From: Mantis religiosa
Lineage: Eukaryota > Arthropoda > Insecta > Mantodea > Mantidae
DNA length: 64,000 nucleotides
Assembly: GCA_030765055.1 (NCBI GenBank)
Contig: CM060953.1
Location: forward strand, 181,599,239 to 181,663,238
Reading direction: 5' to 3'
A program made the position numbers and the translations under genes. Positions 21,085 through 31,110 of the stretch are shown here, piece by piece (position 1 is the first letter of the stretch; each line of letters begins with the position of its first letter). The notes below the pieces were generated by a model, which was given only the letters and a program-made list of their open reading frames with translations, was not told the DNA's origin and did not search any database.

Positions 21085-21570
21085 TTGTTTGTAGGGCCTA
21101 ACCTACTTCACAGTAATAATACTGATAAGATAAAACCAGAGGAAAAGTCAGGCATTTACAAGATTAAGTGTAAAGACTGTGAAAAAATTTACATAGGGAG
21201 GACAAAAAGAAACATAGGCACTAGAAAGAAAGAACACTTCAGGCACTTAAGATACAAAAATATTGATAAGTCCGCAATAGCAGCTCATTTCTGGTCTGAA
21301 AATCATGAAATTGAAGATAGCACAGAATTACTAAAATACGTACAAAAACATAGTGAACTCGTCATATGGGAGAGGATATACATAGAAAAACATAAAAACC
21401 AACTAATGAACTTTGAAATCCCGCCAGAAGAGAATCCAACATTTAAGTTCATCACTAAATCAACAGATGGCAGCAGCAACCCCAGAATTACCCACACCGC
21501 TGGATCAAGCTTTAGTCGCATAAGAGCCGTAGATGCAAACGATGATTTGCGAAACATGTCCTCAAAATAG
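21085..21570 (+). CDS. Penelope-like GIY-YIG endonuclease fragment
   Basis: Open frame with SGIYKIKCKDCEKIYIGRTK, EHFRHLRYKN and SAIAAHFWSENHEIE, ending NMSSK, nearly identical to the minus-strand copy facing it. It lacks the RT and linker. The GIY...YIG pair, the Arg of GRTK and a downstream Glu are present. This is the right arm of family A copy 3. Confidence 0.8.
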   Translation: MFVGPNLLHSNNTDKIKPEEKSGIYKIKCKDCEKIYIGRTKRNIGTRKKEHFRHLRYKNIDKSAIAAHFWSENHEIEDSTELLKYVQKHSELVIWERIYIEKHKNQLMNFEIPPEENPTFKFITKSTDGSSNPRITHTAGSSFSRIRAVDANDDLRNMSSK

Positions 21571-21877
21571 GTACGAAAGTGAAGCAGATGTGTAATAAAT
21601 ACAACTCATCTAAAAATTAATAATTTTTTATGTAGTTTGTTTTACAAGTTAAAATAAAAGGCATCCAGCGAAGAAGGCTTCAGAAGCTATCCCCAGAAAA
21701 TTCAAGAAATACATAAAATTTAACTTTTAAATACTAAACATAATGACATTTTAATCAAAATTGTCTGAGCCTTTTTTGGGAAAATAAAAATATTTTTTCC
21801 CCCCCTATATTAAAGACATTTTATGTTGGGAGAAAGTGAAAATCTGTTAAATCTTTGGTAGTTGACTAAACTTATAA

Positions 21878-22092
21878 TAGCTCGTCTCTGTACCATAGAT
21901 AGTCTGCCTCACGTTCAAGAGGTCCCTAGTTTGATTCTTTGTCAGGGTGAGTTATCTGGATAAGGTTTTTCCGGGTTTTCCCTTAACCTGAAAGATGAAT
22001 GGTAACTCTTAAGCTTTATGGATCCTGTACTCATTTGGACATAATTTCATTCATTGTTCATGTAACTTAACGTTGGAGAGCATAAATTAAAA
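21878..22092 (+). mobile_element. SINE family 2, diverged copy
   Basis: Head decayed (TAGTCTGCCTCACGTTCAAG), B-box region TTTGATTCTTTG, body TATCTGGATAAGG and tail TTAACGTTGGAGAGCATAAA are recognisable. PIGN intron. Confidence 0.7.
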
Positions 22093-22181
22093 GAAAAAGA
22101 ACTCTTGATATTTTCTCCGGCTTATTAGTTTTGATTTATGATCACAGACGTTCATACAGACACGTTTTATGAAAGTGCTTC

Positions 22182-22250
22182 ATTCACTCACTCACTCACT
22201 CACTCATCACTCACTCATTCATTCATTCATTCATTCATTCATTCATTCAT
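22182..22250. repeat. (TCAC)n/(ATTC)n microsatellite
   Basis: Tetranucleotide repeats, first CTCA then ATTC units. Next to it, 22260-22440 belongs to an unclassified repeat also seen near 34190, 51020 and 60960. Confidence 0.9.
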
Positions 22251-22566
22251 CCACCCACCCAGGAGAATCTCAAAATATACGTTTATGGTGAAATTTTGAT
22301 ATCAAATTTCTGTGTGGAGCACAATATTTCCTCTCCGTACTAATGTGGTAGACAAAGTAAAATTGTAAAATTTAATCTATGTACCTAAAATTTTGTATTT
22401 ATATGTGAAGCATCTAAAATGACTGCTCAGTTTCTTCTATTTTCTCCCAAAATTCTGAAATGTCTACCTTTTAGTCATTTTGCCCTCATTCAACTATTGC
22501 AATTTGAAGATCTTTCTTGGGAGTAATATAAAAAAGTATAAAAGAATGAATTAATTGTAAGTTATA

Positions 22567-22833
22567 TCGAAATTTAACTGTATTGGAACACCACAGTGAA
22601 GCGAAATAATTATTAAATTATACATGAGTTGTATTTATTACACATCGGCTTCACTTACGTACCTATATTGAGGACATGTTTTGCGAACCATCGTTTGCAT
22701 CGTCGGCTCTAATGGATCAAGCTTTAGTCACATTAGAGCCGACGATGCGAACGATGGTTCGCGAAACATGTCCTCAACATAGGTACGTAAGTGAAGCCGA
22801 TGTGTAATAAATACGACTCATCTATAATTTAAT
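22567..22833. mobile_element. Penelope-like element, family A copy 4 (terminal palindrome only)
   Basis: Opens with TCGAAATTTAACTGTATTGG, then an inverted repeat of only the non-coding terminal part with axis near 22715. The arms share GACGATGCGAACGATGG and flanking sequence. No coding sequence. Target duplication unclear (TAAGTT on both sides). It ends 63 bp upstream of the last PIGN exon. Confidence 0.8.
22736..22775 (+). ncRNA. Hammerhead-like ribozyme motif (PLE family A)
   Basis: Core CCGACGA (22739-22745; consensus CUGANGA with U4 to C), an extra U, stem II GCGAAC/GTTCGC closed by GATG, then GAAAC-AT-GTC giving a two-pair stem III and a GUC cleavage triplet, and stem I GAG/CTC. The core substitution probably lowers activity. 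Fold is by eye. Confidence 0.5.
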
Positions 22834-22896
22834 ATTTATAAGTTGTTTGTGTAAAGAAAGTAATGTAATAATACATCAGTTTGTTTGTATTTTCAG

Positions 22897-23163
22897 GCGC
22901 CGACAGAGAAACTGTTTTTAATTGTGCTCATCCTGAGTGATCTCATGGGGTTACACTTCCTTCATTTAGTAAAGAATCGTGGAAGCTGGCTGGAGATTGG
23001 CAGTTCCATCTCGCACTACGTCATCATGTTATCTACTGTGTTGTTCCTTGTGATGCTGTATGGTTTAGCTCGCCTACTGACTGATTCTTCGTTTTGGAGA
23101 GCAAATCCTACAGTCCCCCTCACCTCTCTGGAACTCGGATATTCCAAAACCCATAGAGACTAA
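22897..23163 (+). CDS. PIGN: PIGN last exon: GPI ethanolamine phosphate transferase 1
   Basis: Reads APTEKLFLIVLILSDLMGLH, FLHLVKNRGSWLEIGSSISH, YVIMLSTVLFLVMLYGLARL and a short hydrophilic C-terminus ending KTHRD-stop. The segments KLFLIVL.LSD, GSW..IG.SISHYVI and the final helix match the conserved end of animal PIGN. Acceptor TATTTTCAG at 22896; 88 codons plus TAA. Joined to the five upstream exons the frame is open throughout. No ER-retrieval KKXX signal is seen at the C-terminus. The six exons encode about 375 residues, roughly the last 40 percent of a normal-length PIGN. Confidence 0.95.
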   Translation, partial: APTEKLFLIVLILSDLMGLHFLHLVKNRGSWLEIGSSISHYVIMLSTVLFLVMLYGLARLLTDSSFWRANPTVPLTSLELGYSKTHRD

Positions 23164-23504
23164 TTACCAGAGACTGTATTACATAATTTGAAGGATATAT
23201 GGTGACAACAATCACTGCCCATCAAAATAGAATTAAAGCTTAAGTTGACTGACCTTGACCTTCATAAAGATTCCAGGAGAAAAGGTGACCCAACCCCAGT
23301 TCCAAGTTAAGAGAGTGTTTTTGAAAAATGTTATAAACTTACTTTCTTATTTTACTTTTACTGATGTGCATACTAGTATAGAATGCCTTGTACAAATATT
23401 ATTAAGCTTTGTGAACATTCATAAATCCTTATTAACCATTAAGTAAAATATAATAATTTATTAGAATATTTGTCATATTTTTCTGGAGAGAAAGTGGACA
23501 GTGT

Positions 23505-23510
23505 AATAAA
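23505..23510 (+). promoter_or_regulatory. Candidate polyadenylation signal for PIGN
   Basis: AATAAA about 340 bp after the PIGN stop. No closer canonical signal noticed. Position is plausible but untested. Confidence 0.45.
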
Positions 23511-23949
23511 AACAGTATAAAAACGGGGGCTACTAAATTTTTTGGTTATGTAGATTGTAGAAGGTGAATGTAATAAGAATGCACTTAGAGTACATTTAAC
23601 TCAAGAAGAAGAGTAATAATAACAATAGTAATGTTAAAAATATGTTTATTGCTCACTTACTTAATACAGCACCAGGTGGTCACACCGATGATACATGAAA
23701 TGAAATAACAATAAGAGAAGGAAAAGTTTAGGCCTGGAACATAGATAAACCTGAATAATAAAAGAACAGTGCTGGCAAGGTTTGAGCTGTAGATCTATTA
23801 ATCTGTGTTAACAACCTTTATTTGTCTCAGTGCGTAGATAACAATATTATGGCAGACCCAAAATTTAATGGCGGTTGGCGGGAGGAGCAGGTCAACACAA
23901 CATCCATTCAGATTCCTATGAGTAAGGACTGTGATACAATGAAGCACAA

Positions 23950-24410
23950 AATTAATATAATTTTGAGTCAAACTAGTACTCAATGCTCCATTTATTGCTA
24001 GTGTTTACCTAAAACACATTTTGTTGGGACCTTCCTAACATCTTCAGCTAATGTCGACTACTGAGTGTTGGTTTGGTGAACTCCTTGTAGGTGATAGGGG
24101 CATCTCTGTCGGTTTCTTGATGAATATGAAGTTTGGGTTTGAGGAGAACCGACAGAGATGCCCCTATCGTCTATTGGTACTATGGCCAACATGCCGGCAT
24201 GACATCATTAAATTCTCCAACTGACTCATGTGTTTCCTGGTAAATCACTAGGGGTTCTCATATACAATGAGATATGCACCTTTTTGTGGTGACTTAATAC
24301 GCTTTAAGTACTTAAGTCCCAGTATTCATGGTTAAACCATTTTTTTTTCCCTTTCTTTTTAGGTAAATTGGAGCTTTGAGTACTAGTTTGACTCAAAATT
24401 ATATTAATCC
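23950..24410. mobile_element. Penelope-like element, family G relic
   Basis: Outer inverted arms: 23952-24015 against 24359-24408, sharing GAGTCAAACTAGTACTCAA. An inner inverted pair: 24095-24116 against 24147-24168, sharing GATAGGGGCATCTCTGTC. On the minus strand a hammerhead-like CTGAAGA core near 24050 is followed by a hairpin but an altered GAAA segment. No coding sequence. Assignment rests on the palindromic layout and the ribozyme-like block. Confidence 0.5.
24165..24340 (-). mobile_element. SINE family 1, 5' half
   Basis: Reverse-strand 5' part (AGTACTTAAAGCG, CCACAAAAAGGTGC, CTAGTGATTTACC) ending in the start of the tRNA-like region. Lies inside the family-G palindrome. Confidence 0.75.
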
Positions 24411-24796
24411 AATCAGATGCTTGCCATGCCTTGCTGTGTTGTATAGTTAAACAAGCTGTGAAGTCACGCTGTAAAGCTGGTTATTTGCGCCCTCAAAATT
24501 TATTTTTACAACAGGAAAGAGAACAACCATCTGTTCAAATCCTTTCATTATCTACTGTTTTGTTTCTTGTGACTCAACAAAGATAACAGAACCGCATGGC
24601 TAGGATAAGGAACTGAATGTCTTAAGCTATTATATTTTCAGTTTGGATTTCTGCTTTCATGTTAATGGTGGTAATTTCAGTTTCTGTAATTCAATTGTAC
24701 TGATTGTGTGGAGTTGTTTTATTGGTGTTTAATTTAATATTCTTTCAATAGAATGTATTTCCCGGACTTGTGGGCCATGGTCCAGAGGATGAAAAT

Positions 24797-24841
24797 TCTC
24801 CTGACATTTCGCTCATATCTCCGACGAGCATCTTCAGAAGA
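24797..24841 (-). ncRNA. Hammerhead ribozyme motif (PLE family E relic)
   Basis: On the minus strand: core CTGAAGA (24837-24831), extra U, stem II GCTC/GAGC with an 11-nt loop, GAAA, a one-pair stem III around TG, cleavage after TC, and four stem I pairs (TCTT/AGGA). All invariant core residues (CUGANGA and GAAA) are present. Surrounding sequence 24745-24880 looks like the non-coding end of a PLE; no coding part remains. Confidence 0.65.
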
Positions 24842-25496
24842 TTCTAGCTGGGTACTTGCTGGAAATATTCTTTGTTGGATATTCTAATATTCTTTGTTGG
24901 ATTTGTCAAAATGTCACATAGTGAACATGGTGCGAGCAGTAAAAGTGAACCAATAATACATAAACAGGAAGTGTTGCGTCACCAAAGCAAGAGTATATTG
25001 TTTCTTTAAAATGGGAAGAAATACTGCAGCCAATTATCATCAATTCAGAGGAAGACAGCGATGATTCAGATATAGTCAGAAGCGAGGATGAAGATGAATA
25101 CAATGATAATGAGGCAGATACAGCAGCTTTGCCATAAGAAAGTATTTGCTTGGCCTGCACACATTTGTGTTACCAATTTAAGGTATGATTTTCAAATTAC
25201 CTGTTAAATTAGCATGCACGCCAAGTTTATGTTTACTTGACAGATACAGTAATACCCTATAAAATGTTTTCATTTTGTCTTATTACTCCATATAACTTCT
25301 CCCTGCCCTTTGACATATGGCTGCGTCGCGCTTCACTGCTAGTGGTGAACCTTCAGCTACCATTAATTTTGGGTCTACCATAATATCACTTGAAATGTTT
25401 TAGCTAATAAATCTAAAAGGTATATTGAAATAAGCCAATACTTAAAAACGTAAATTGCATTTATTGAAAATAAAAAAAAATGAAGCTATTGATAAA

Positions 25497-26365
25497 TTTG
25501 AGTTTGATTTATGAGTCACTATGTTTACACTCGAACTTCACTCACTTGCTCTTGTTAATTGAAATGTTTTCGAGATCATTCGATCTCATCCTCAGCTGTT
25601 TGGTGACTGAAACAGCTGAGGATGAGATCGAATGATCTTGAAAATGTTTCAATTAACAACAGCAAGTGAGTGAAGTTCGAGTGTAAACATAGTGACTCAT
25701 AAATCAAACTCAAATATGAAGAATACTTCACTGTTAATAATGCTTCTGCTTTTAATATTTATGACGTTTGGTATCACAAACCAAAGAAGCAACTTGGCGA
25801 CGGAAGAAAATGGAGACGAGGTAGGATGCATGTTTACGAACTTTAATACGGAATTATGCTACAAAAAGAAAGACTTAAAAAAAATACTTAAAATTGCAGA
25901 CAAAAAGAAGATACGCAACGGCGGACATTAAATTCCTAAAACTTTGCCTCAGACACAATATCACGCCAACTTTTGTAAAGCAAACGGTCAAACACAATAG
26001 TAATCACAGAAGACAAAAACTGGTGGAAAAATACGTGATAAAACTGGAAATTTCGAAACATTACAGCTACATAAATAAAATAGACCTGGAGTTATACAGC
26101 CTACACCTAGAACTAACCAAACAATTAGGAATACACATTTGACAAAATTTCGAAATGCAGGTTCACGAAAAATTAAACTTATTAATAAAAAAAGAAAAAA
26201 AAAAAGTCACCAAACAGCTGAGGATGAGATCGAATGATCTTGAAAACGTTTCAATTAACAACAGCAAGTGAGTGAAGTTCGAGTGTAGACATAGTGACTC
26301 ATAAATCAAACTCAAATATGAAGAATACTTCACTGTTAATAATGCTTCTGCTTTTAATATCTATT
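25497..26365 (+). mobile_element. Penelope-like element, family B copy 2 (internally deleted)
   Basis: Layout: inverted terminal block (25497-25607), direct block (25610-25780), short coding remnant, direct block again (26206-26365). The remnant has two overlapping frames: one with CMFTNFNTELCYKKKDLKK, the next (25894-26142) with DIKFLKLCLRHNITPTFVKQ and YINKIDLELYSLHLELTKQL, which fits the N-terminal region before the RT. RT and endonuclease are deleted. Three hammerhead-like motifs (core CTGAGGA) occur, one per terminal block. Confidence 0.75.
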
Positions 26366-26418
26366 GATAAATATTCAATAAATTTTAATAATTAGTGACT
26401 AAACTTCACTTATCTTTG

Positions 26419-26458
<40 letters not shown>

Positions 26459-26832
26459 TAAGAAAAAATTACAACATTTTTAAGTAGCATAAAATAATTT
26501 TAGTTCTTTAAGGTAAATACAACCCCAAAAATGGTTCAGTTTTCTAAAACAGGTACAATTTTTAATTATAAAAAGTCTGGTATTTATCAATTTAGTTGTT
26601 TGATTGTAATGGAGTTTACACTGGTAAAATGAAACATCATTTGGAAACTAGAATGAAAGAACTTTTTTCCCTCCCTTACATCACGGATATGGGTGTTAAG
26701 GGTAACAGATTCCACTAGCCTGATGAATTTTGAAATTCCCGTGGTAGATGACGTCATCAAACTTACCAGAACATTAGATGGCAGCACGACACCAAGCCAG
26801 ATGCAGACACCGGATGCATCATCAGTCAACCA

Positions 26833-26875
26833 CAGAACTGACGATAGGGAAGAGGTTCCCAGAAACTAGTCTTCA
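26833..26875 (+). ncRNA. Hammerhead ribozyme motif (PLE family F)
   Basis: Core CTGACGA (26838-26844) is a perfect CUGANGA. Stem II GGGAA/TTCCC (26847-26851, 26856-26860) has a GAGG loop. GAAAC-TA-GTC (26862-26871) gives GAAA, a two-pair stem III and the GUC cleavage triplet. Stem I GAA/TTC is short. It lies just after the endonuclease remnant, where PLE ribozymes are reported. Best preserved of the window. Confidence 0.75.
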
Positions 26876-27229
26876 TCAGAAAACTTGTAAGTGGAGAAAA
26901 GTATATACAAGGTTGACTTATTTGCCTAATTTTAGTAACAATGGCACTCCACTTTCTGAAATACTTCTTTTTATTCTATATAACAATTCAAGTTAGGCAA
27001 TACAACAAGAAACAGTACATCACCTAGTAGCTATAACGATAGTAAACAAAAAAAAGTTGCTAATGATGCAAATGACAGTCTGCAAAAGTACTCCATGACA
27101 GTCTGCAAAAGTACTCCTATTATGATATATATATTGCTACATCAGTGATTGCGCAAGTCTGCTGTTAGAAAGTAATGCACATTCAAATACACCTGAAAGA
27201 AGATGCTGTGAGAAATAAGCAGGTATTCA

Positions 27230-27717
27230 AGGACAGCTGACATTAAGAAAGCAAGTTATATTATTACTATTCAAAAGACCTTTCGCAAACATAACGCCAG
27301 AGGCTTCTAGTTCCAGAAATATTGGCAGATGTTTAAAAGCTGATGCAAGATCTGAAGCAGTCAGTAATCAGTAGAGAGTAGTGGAACGGGAAGGAAGCCG
27401 TGCAGGGGTCAGTAAGTGTGACTCCAAGAGAGGGATTGATGGTCTATCGAACTGGCAGCAAAGTAGTGTATGTATGAATATCAAAGTTATGTTCAGAATT
27501 AGTGTTTAGCTCTGTGTTAGAGATGAACCTGTGTCTAGTTCAGAAAGATTATAGCAGCACAAAGGGTGCATGGTACAGAGACTTAATGGAACATTGTAGA
27601 GATGTGTCAGTGTTGCATTTGTGTAAAATAAAGGATAATTGTATGTTGTCACTAAGCTAACGATTTTGGTGAAAATAAAGAAGTTTTGAAGGTGAACATT
27701 TTGCATCTTTTGTCACA
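27230..27717 (+). repeat. LTR-like block (diverged relative of 19050-19683)
   Basis: Shares CAAAAGACCTTT, AGTTCCAGAA and GAATATCAAAG..ATGTTCAGAATT with the earlier block and ends TTTTGTCACA. Contains AATAAAG twice near its end. It sits inside the family-F PLE. Left boundary unresolved. Confidence 0.4.
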
Positions 27718-27772
27718 ATGTTAATATCAAAGATAAGTGAAGTTTTGTCACTAAATATTATAATTTATTGAA

Positions 27773-29274
27773 TTACATTTATTGATTTTCCCTTATCATT
27801 AAACTACTTATCCATCTTCCTTACCAGTACAAATCTCTTAAATGTACCACAGCCATTTTTGTTGGTTACAGCAAATATAATAACTGACAAAAAATGCAGC
27901 TTTGCTACCTCTACGAAAATACCCCTTTCTTCCACTGTATGTCATGGAGTTGACTCCCATTTAGATAACACAAATGCTGCAGAGGTATACAGATTGTGTT
28001 CAGAAATTTGCTTGGGAAGTATTAAAAAGAAAATACCTAGCTTATCACTATAAAGGCGTAAATGTTAAAAAAATGGCCCTTAATTGTTGTCACCATACAT
28101 CCTTTGCCTATATATTTAAAGAGTATAGTAAATTATTTACTTAATCTTGTACAGCTTTTTCATCATGTGCTTAACATTAATCTAAAATAATGAATTTAGT
28201 GTATGTGAAATAACCAGCATTGTTAGCTGGATCTCCTGTACATTAGCAGAAGACCAGTATTTATCCTTTGGTAAATGCACAAAATAAAAACTATATGTAA
28301 ATACATAAGGAATACTTTTATTTCTACAAAATGTTCAAATCATGTCTTGCTCCTCCTTATGTAGCCACAAGTGTAATATTAGCTAACACACTTAATTTTT
28401 GTTAAGTGAAACTAAGTTGAAGCTCGTCACATACTGTATTTTAGTCTCAAATGCTTTTATTCATTCCATAAAATTTTTGATAAATCACCACCGCCACTGC
28501 TTATGCAAGTGACGGACAAATTCAGTGGTACAGCCATGCACTTGAAATGGAAGAAGGAAGAATACCCAAAATCATCCAAAGAAATTTAAAGGAAGAAAGG
28601 AAAACATGACCTACTATGAGGACGGATTGAAAAGTATTGTACATTTTTTTTCTGCAATTGTATTGCAGCTGGAATGTTGAAATTTTACACAGATATAGTT
28701 TAAAGCTTTCTCTACAAGAGATTTAATTTTGATCGTGTGCTGCTCTAACGGGAGAAGAGTGAACTATGCAACAAAGATGGCGCACATGCTACACTTGAAG
28801 AGCAGTGAAGTATAGTATGAATTGCATAAGAGTTAGCTAAAATCATACTACCCCAAAAAATATAGATTTATGTCAAATATATTTTTTTTTGGAGGTACCA
28901 GTTCCAAATTATTTCTTGTTATTGGTTTGAATTGACCAATACTTTATACGTTTCTCAAACGGAAAGGCATTATTCTTCTTTTCCCACATTCCCATGCAGA
29001 GAACAGAGTTACACCATGGGTTACGTCTATCTTAAGCGTGCTGAATTATTTTGTTCCCATTGTATATACAAGAGAATATTTAGCACCATGCAAATGTGTT
29101 AACATTACTTGAAGATATAAGTTCTTATTGTAATTACTGTAATTTTTTTTTTAAATTTAACATTTTATAGACATCTAATTTTTTTAAACTATTAAACAAC
29201 CGCAATGCCCTTACCTTACGCAATGAAATAGCCTCCAGAGTTGTGTGTGTAAGGATTGTATTTTTACTTTTTAA
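27773..29274. other. No firm feature
   Basis: AT-rich non-coding. Short open frames here show no protein signal. A possible mariner-like end (GAGGACGGATTGAAAAGTA, 28619-28637) has no partner. Confidence 0.5.
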
Positions 29275-29494
29275 TTAACATCATCCAAGGTTGTCATATC
29301 GGATGATAAATGAAATTGGTGTTATTATAATCAAATTAGCCCAGCGTCTACAGAACTCAGTTACCAGACATTCATCTTTTAGAATAAGGAAAATCCGCAG
29401 AAAAACCTTATACGTTACCTCACCTAACCGAGATTCGAACTCGGGACTTCTTGAACGTGAGGCAGACAATCTACCACTTACGCTACAGAGGCTG
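29275..29494 (-). mobile_element. SINE family 2
   Basis: Reverse-strand copy with head GTAGCGTAAGTGGTAGATTG, B box GAGTTCGAATCTCGG, body and TTGGATGATG tail. Confidence 0.8.
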
Positions 29495-29514
29495 GCGGTA
29501 GATTATTATTTATT

Positions 29515-29740
29515 TAATGTCCTCTAACATTAAGTCATATCGGATGATGAATGAAATTCGTGAGATGATGCTCAAATGAGTCCGAGGTCCATAAAGCTTA
29601 GTTACTCTACATTCGTCTTTCAGGATAAGGGAAAAACCCTGGAAAAACTTTATTCAGGCAACTCACTCTGACCGAGATTCGAACTTGGAACCTCTTGAAC
29701 GTGAGGCAGACATGCTACCATCTACGCTACCAAGGCGGTT
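29515..29740 (-). mobile_element. SINE family 2 (second, tandem copy)
   Basis: Same orientation and 20 bp beyond the previous copy; head GTAGCGTAGATGGTAGCATG, B box AAGTTCGAATCTCGG. Confidence 0.8.
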
Positions 29741-29886
29741 GGGGGAGATTGGTAGAGTTAGATAGCTCATCAAGTGGTCCAGGTCTGATCCTAGGAACCA
29801 TATATGGGATTTGTGATGCACAAGGCGGTATCTGGGCAGGTTTCCTCCGGTCTCCTCTGTCATTCATTCCACCAACTACATCATCG

Positions 29887-29888
<2 letters not shown>

Positions 29889-29942
<54 letters not shown>
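29889..29942. repeat. (CAT)n microsatellite
   Basis: About 18 uninterrupted CAT units. Confidence 0.95.
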
Positions 29943-29943
<1 letters not shown>

Positions 29944-30640
29944 TTTCCTTTAATCCGTTTCACCATAATTTCAATAATACTAAAGTAGAAAAATGTCTAT
30001 AACTTCTGAGGAATATACCTCAATAAACACCTTAAACATGAAACTCAATAAATGATGGTTTAAAAAATCACGAAAAACAGATATCTACTAAAATACTTAG
30101 CAAACTGCCTTAATGAAATACAACTTAGATCTATATATTATGGAATAATATATGTGAACATTGAATATGACATTGAAATTTTGGGAGAGAGTGATGTGAC
30201 AAAATAAAGTTTATTATTACTACGAAAAGATGCATACGTTGTATTTATCAATTAAAAGCTACAGGCACATGTAAGCCCACTTTTAAAAGGGCATAAAATT
30301 CTAACAGTCATTGCCATTTATGTATATAAAGTAATTATATTGATTCAAAACAAATGACTAATTAAAATACTGATATTTGCTCATACTACACTAGGATAAA
30401 GATCAGTTATCATTGAAAAAGGTATAAAAGCTCATTCGAGGAAAAGCTGTTTTGCTAAACAGCTGAAAAAGTATTTTAACTGAAAAGTGCCCATAGACTA
30501 GAAGAGCTATGAAACTAAAATAAGTTGTATATAGACTAGAAGGCAGCGCCATTTATTTTATTAATTTTTTAATTGGTAATATTTTGTGTTTTATATTTAT
30601 TAGCTAAAACCAAAATATGAAGATGGGAGATGATGGGGGT
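29943..30640. other. No recognisable feature
   Basis: AT-rich sequence without supported features. Confidence 0.5.
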
Positions 30641-31110
30641 TTAAAAAGAAGAGAACCTACAGTTAAATTACATGAGAAAAATAACAATAGTTATTATGAT
30701 GGGAAAGGAAGATTTTGAGGAATATATTTGGAGTGACAAGGGACTTGGACGAATGGAGAATGTGGACTAACTTGGAGTTACGGTGCCTATTTGTGCCTAT
30801 TTATAGTAGTGAAAATTAAATAAGGAAGAATTAGGTGGATTGGCCCTGTGCAGAGAATGCCGGAAACCAGTGTAGTTAAGAATATATTCATAGTAATGCT
30901 GGATGGCAGAAGGAGAAGAGGAAGACCCAGAAAAAGATGGGTAGATGATGTAGAAGATGACTTGAGAAAGTTGGGGGTTAAAGGGTGGAGAAGAAAAGCA
31001 GAGGACCGAGTAGAATGGAAGAGGGTGGTGAGAGAGTCTAAGGGCCTACATGACCTGTAGTGTCTACTATCATCATCATCATGATCATCATTATTATCAT
31101 CAATTTACAG
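30640..31110 (+). pseudogene. Non-LTR retrotransposon 3' end (family with (ATC)n tail)
   Basis: The last 70 codons are open (30848-31060): QRMPETSVVKNIFIVMLDGR, RRRGRPRKRWVDDVEDDLRK, then LGVKGWRRKAEDRVEWKRVV and KGLHDL-stop. GRR.RGRP..RW.DDV..DL and W...A.DR..W...V are hallmark C-terminal motifs of many insect LINE reverse transcriptases. Upstream the frame is broken. The stop is followed by a short (ATC)n tail. The same 3' end recurs at 59168-59268. Confidence 0.8.

Larger units (their letters stand above)
20009..21622. mobile_element. Penelope-like element, family A copy 3 (longest)
   Basis: 1,614 bp flanked by 12-bp duplications ATTTTTTATGTA (19997-20008 and 21623-21634). The left two thirds is a minus-strand copy with the RT C-terminus and nuclease; the right third (21100-21622) is a plus-strand partial copy starting within the nuclease linker. 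The two face each other end to end, so the terminal non-coding block appears inverted at both ends. The left end keeps the unpaired TCGAGATTTAACTG block. In PIGN intron 18709-22896. Confidence 0.9.
26368..27772 (+). mobile_element. Penelope-like element, family F relic
   Basis: Bounded by inverted blocks 26368-26422 and 27722-27772 (shared core ACTTCACTTATCTTTGATAT). Inside, 26575-26830 encodes a decayed GIY-YIG end in several frames (SGIYQF, GVYTGKMKHHLETRMKE, MNFEIPVVDDVI). A hammerhead motif follows at 26833-26875. An (AT)n run lies at 26424-26455 and an LTR-like block at 27230-27717. Confidence 0.6.

Noticed and set aside
28619..28860. Mariner end
   Set aside because: Only one end-like sequence, no opposite terminus and no transposase motif.
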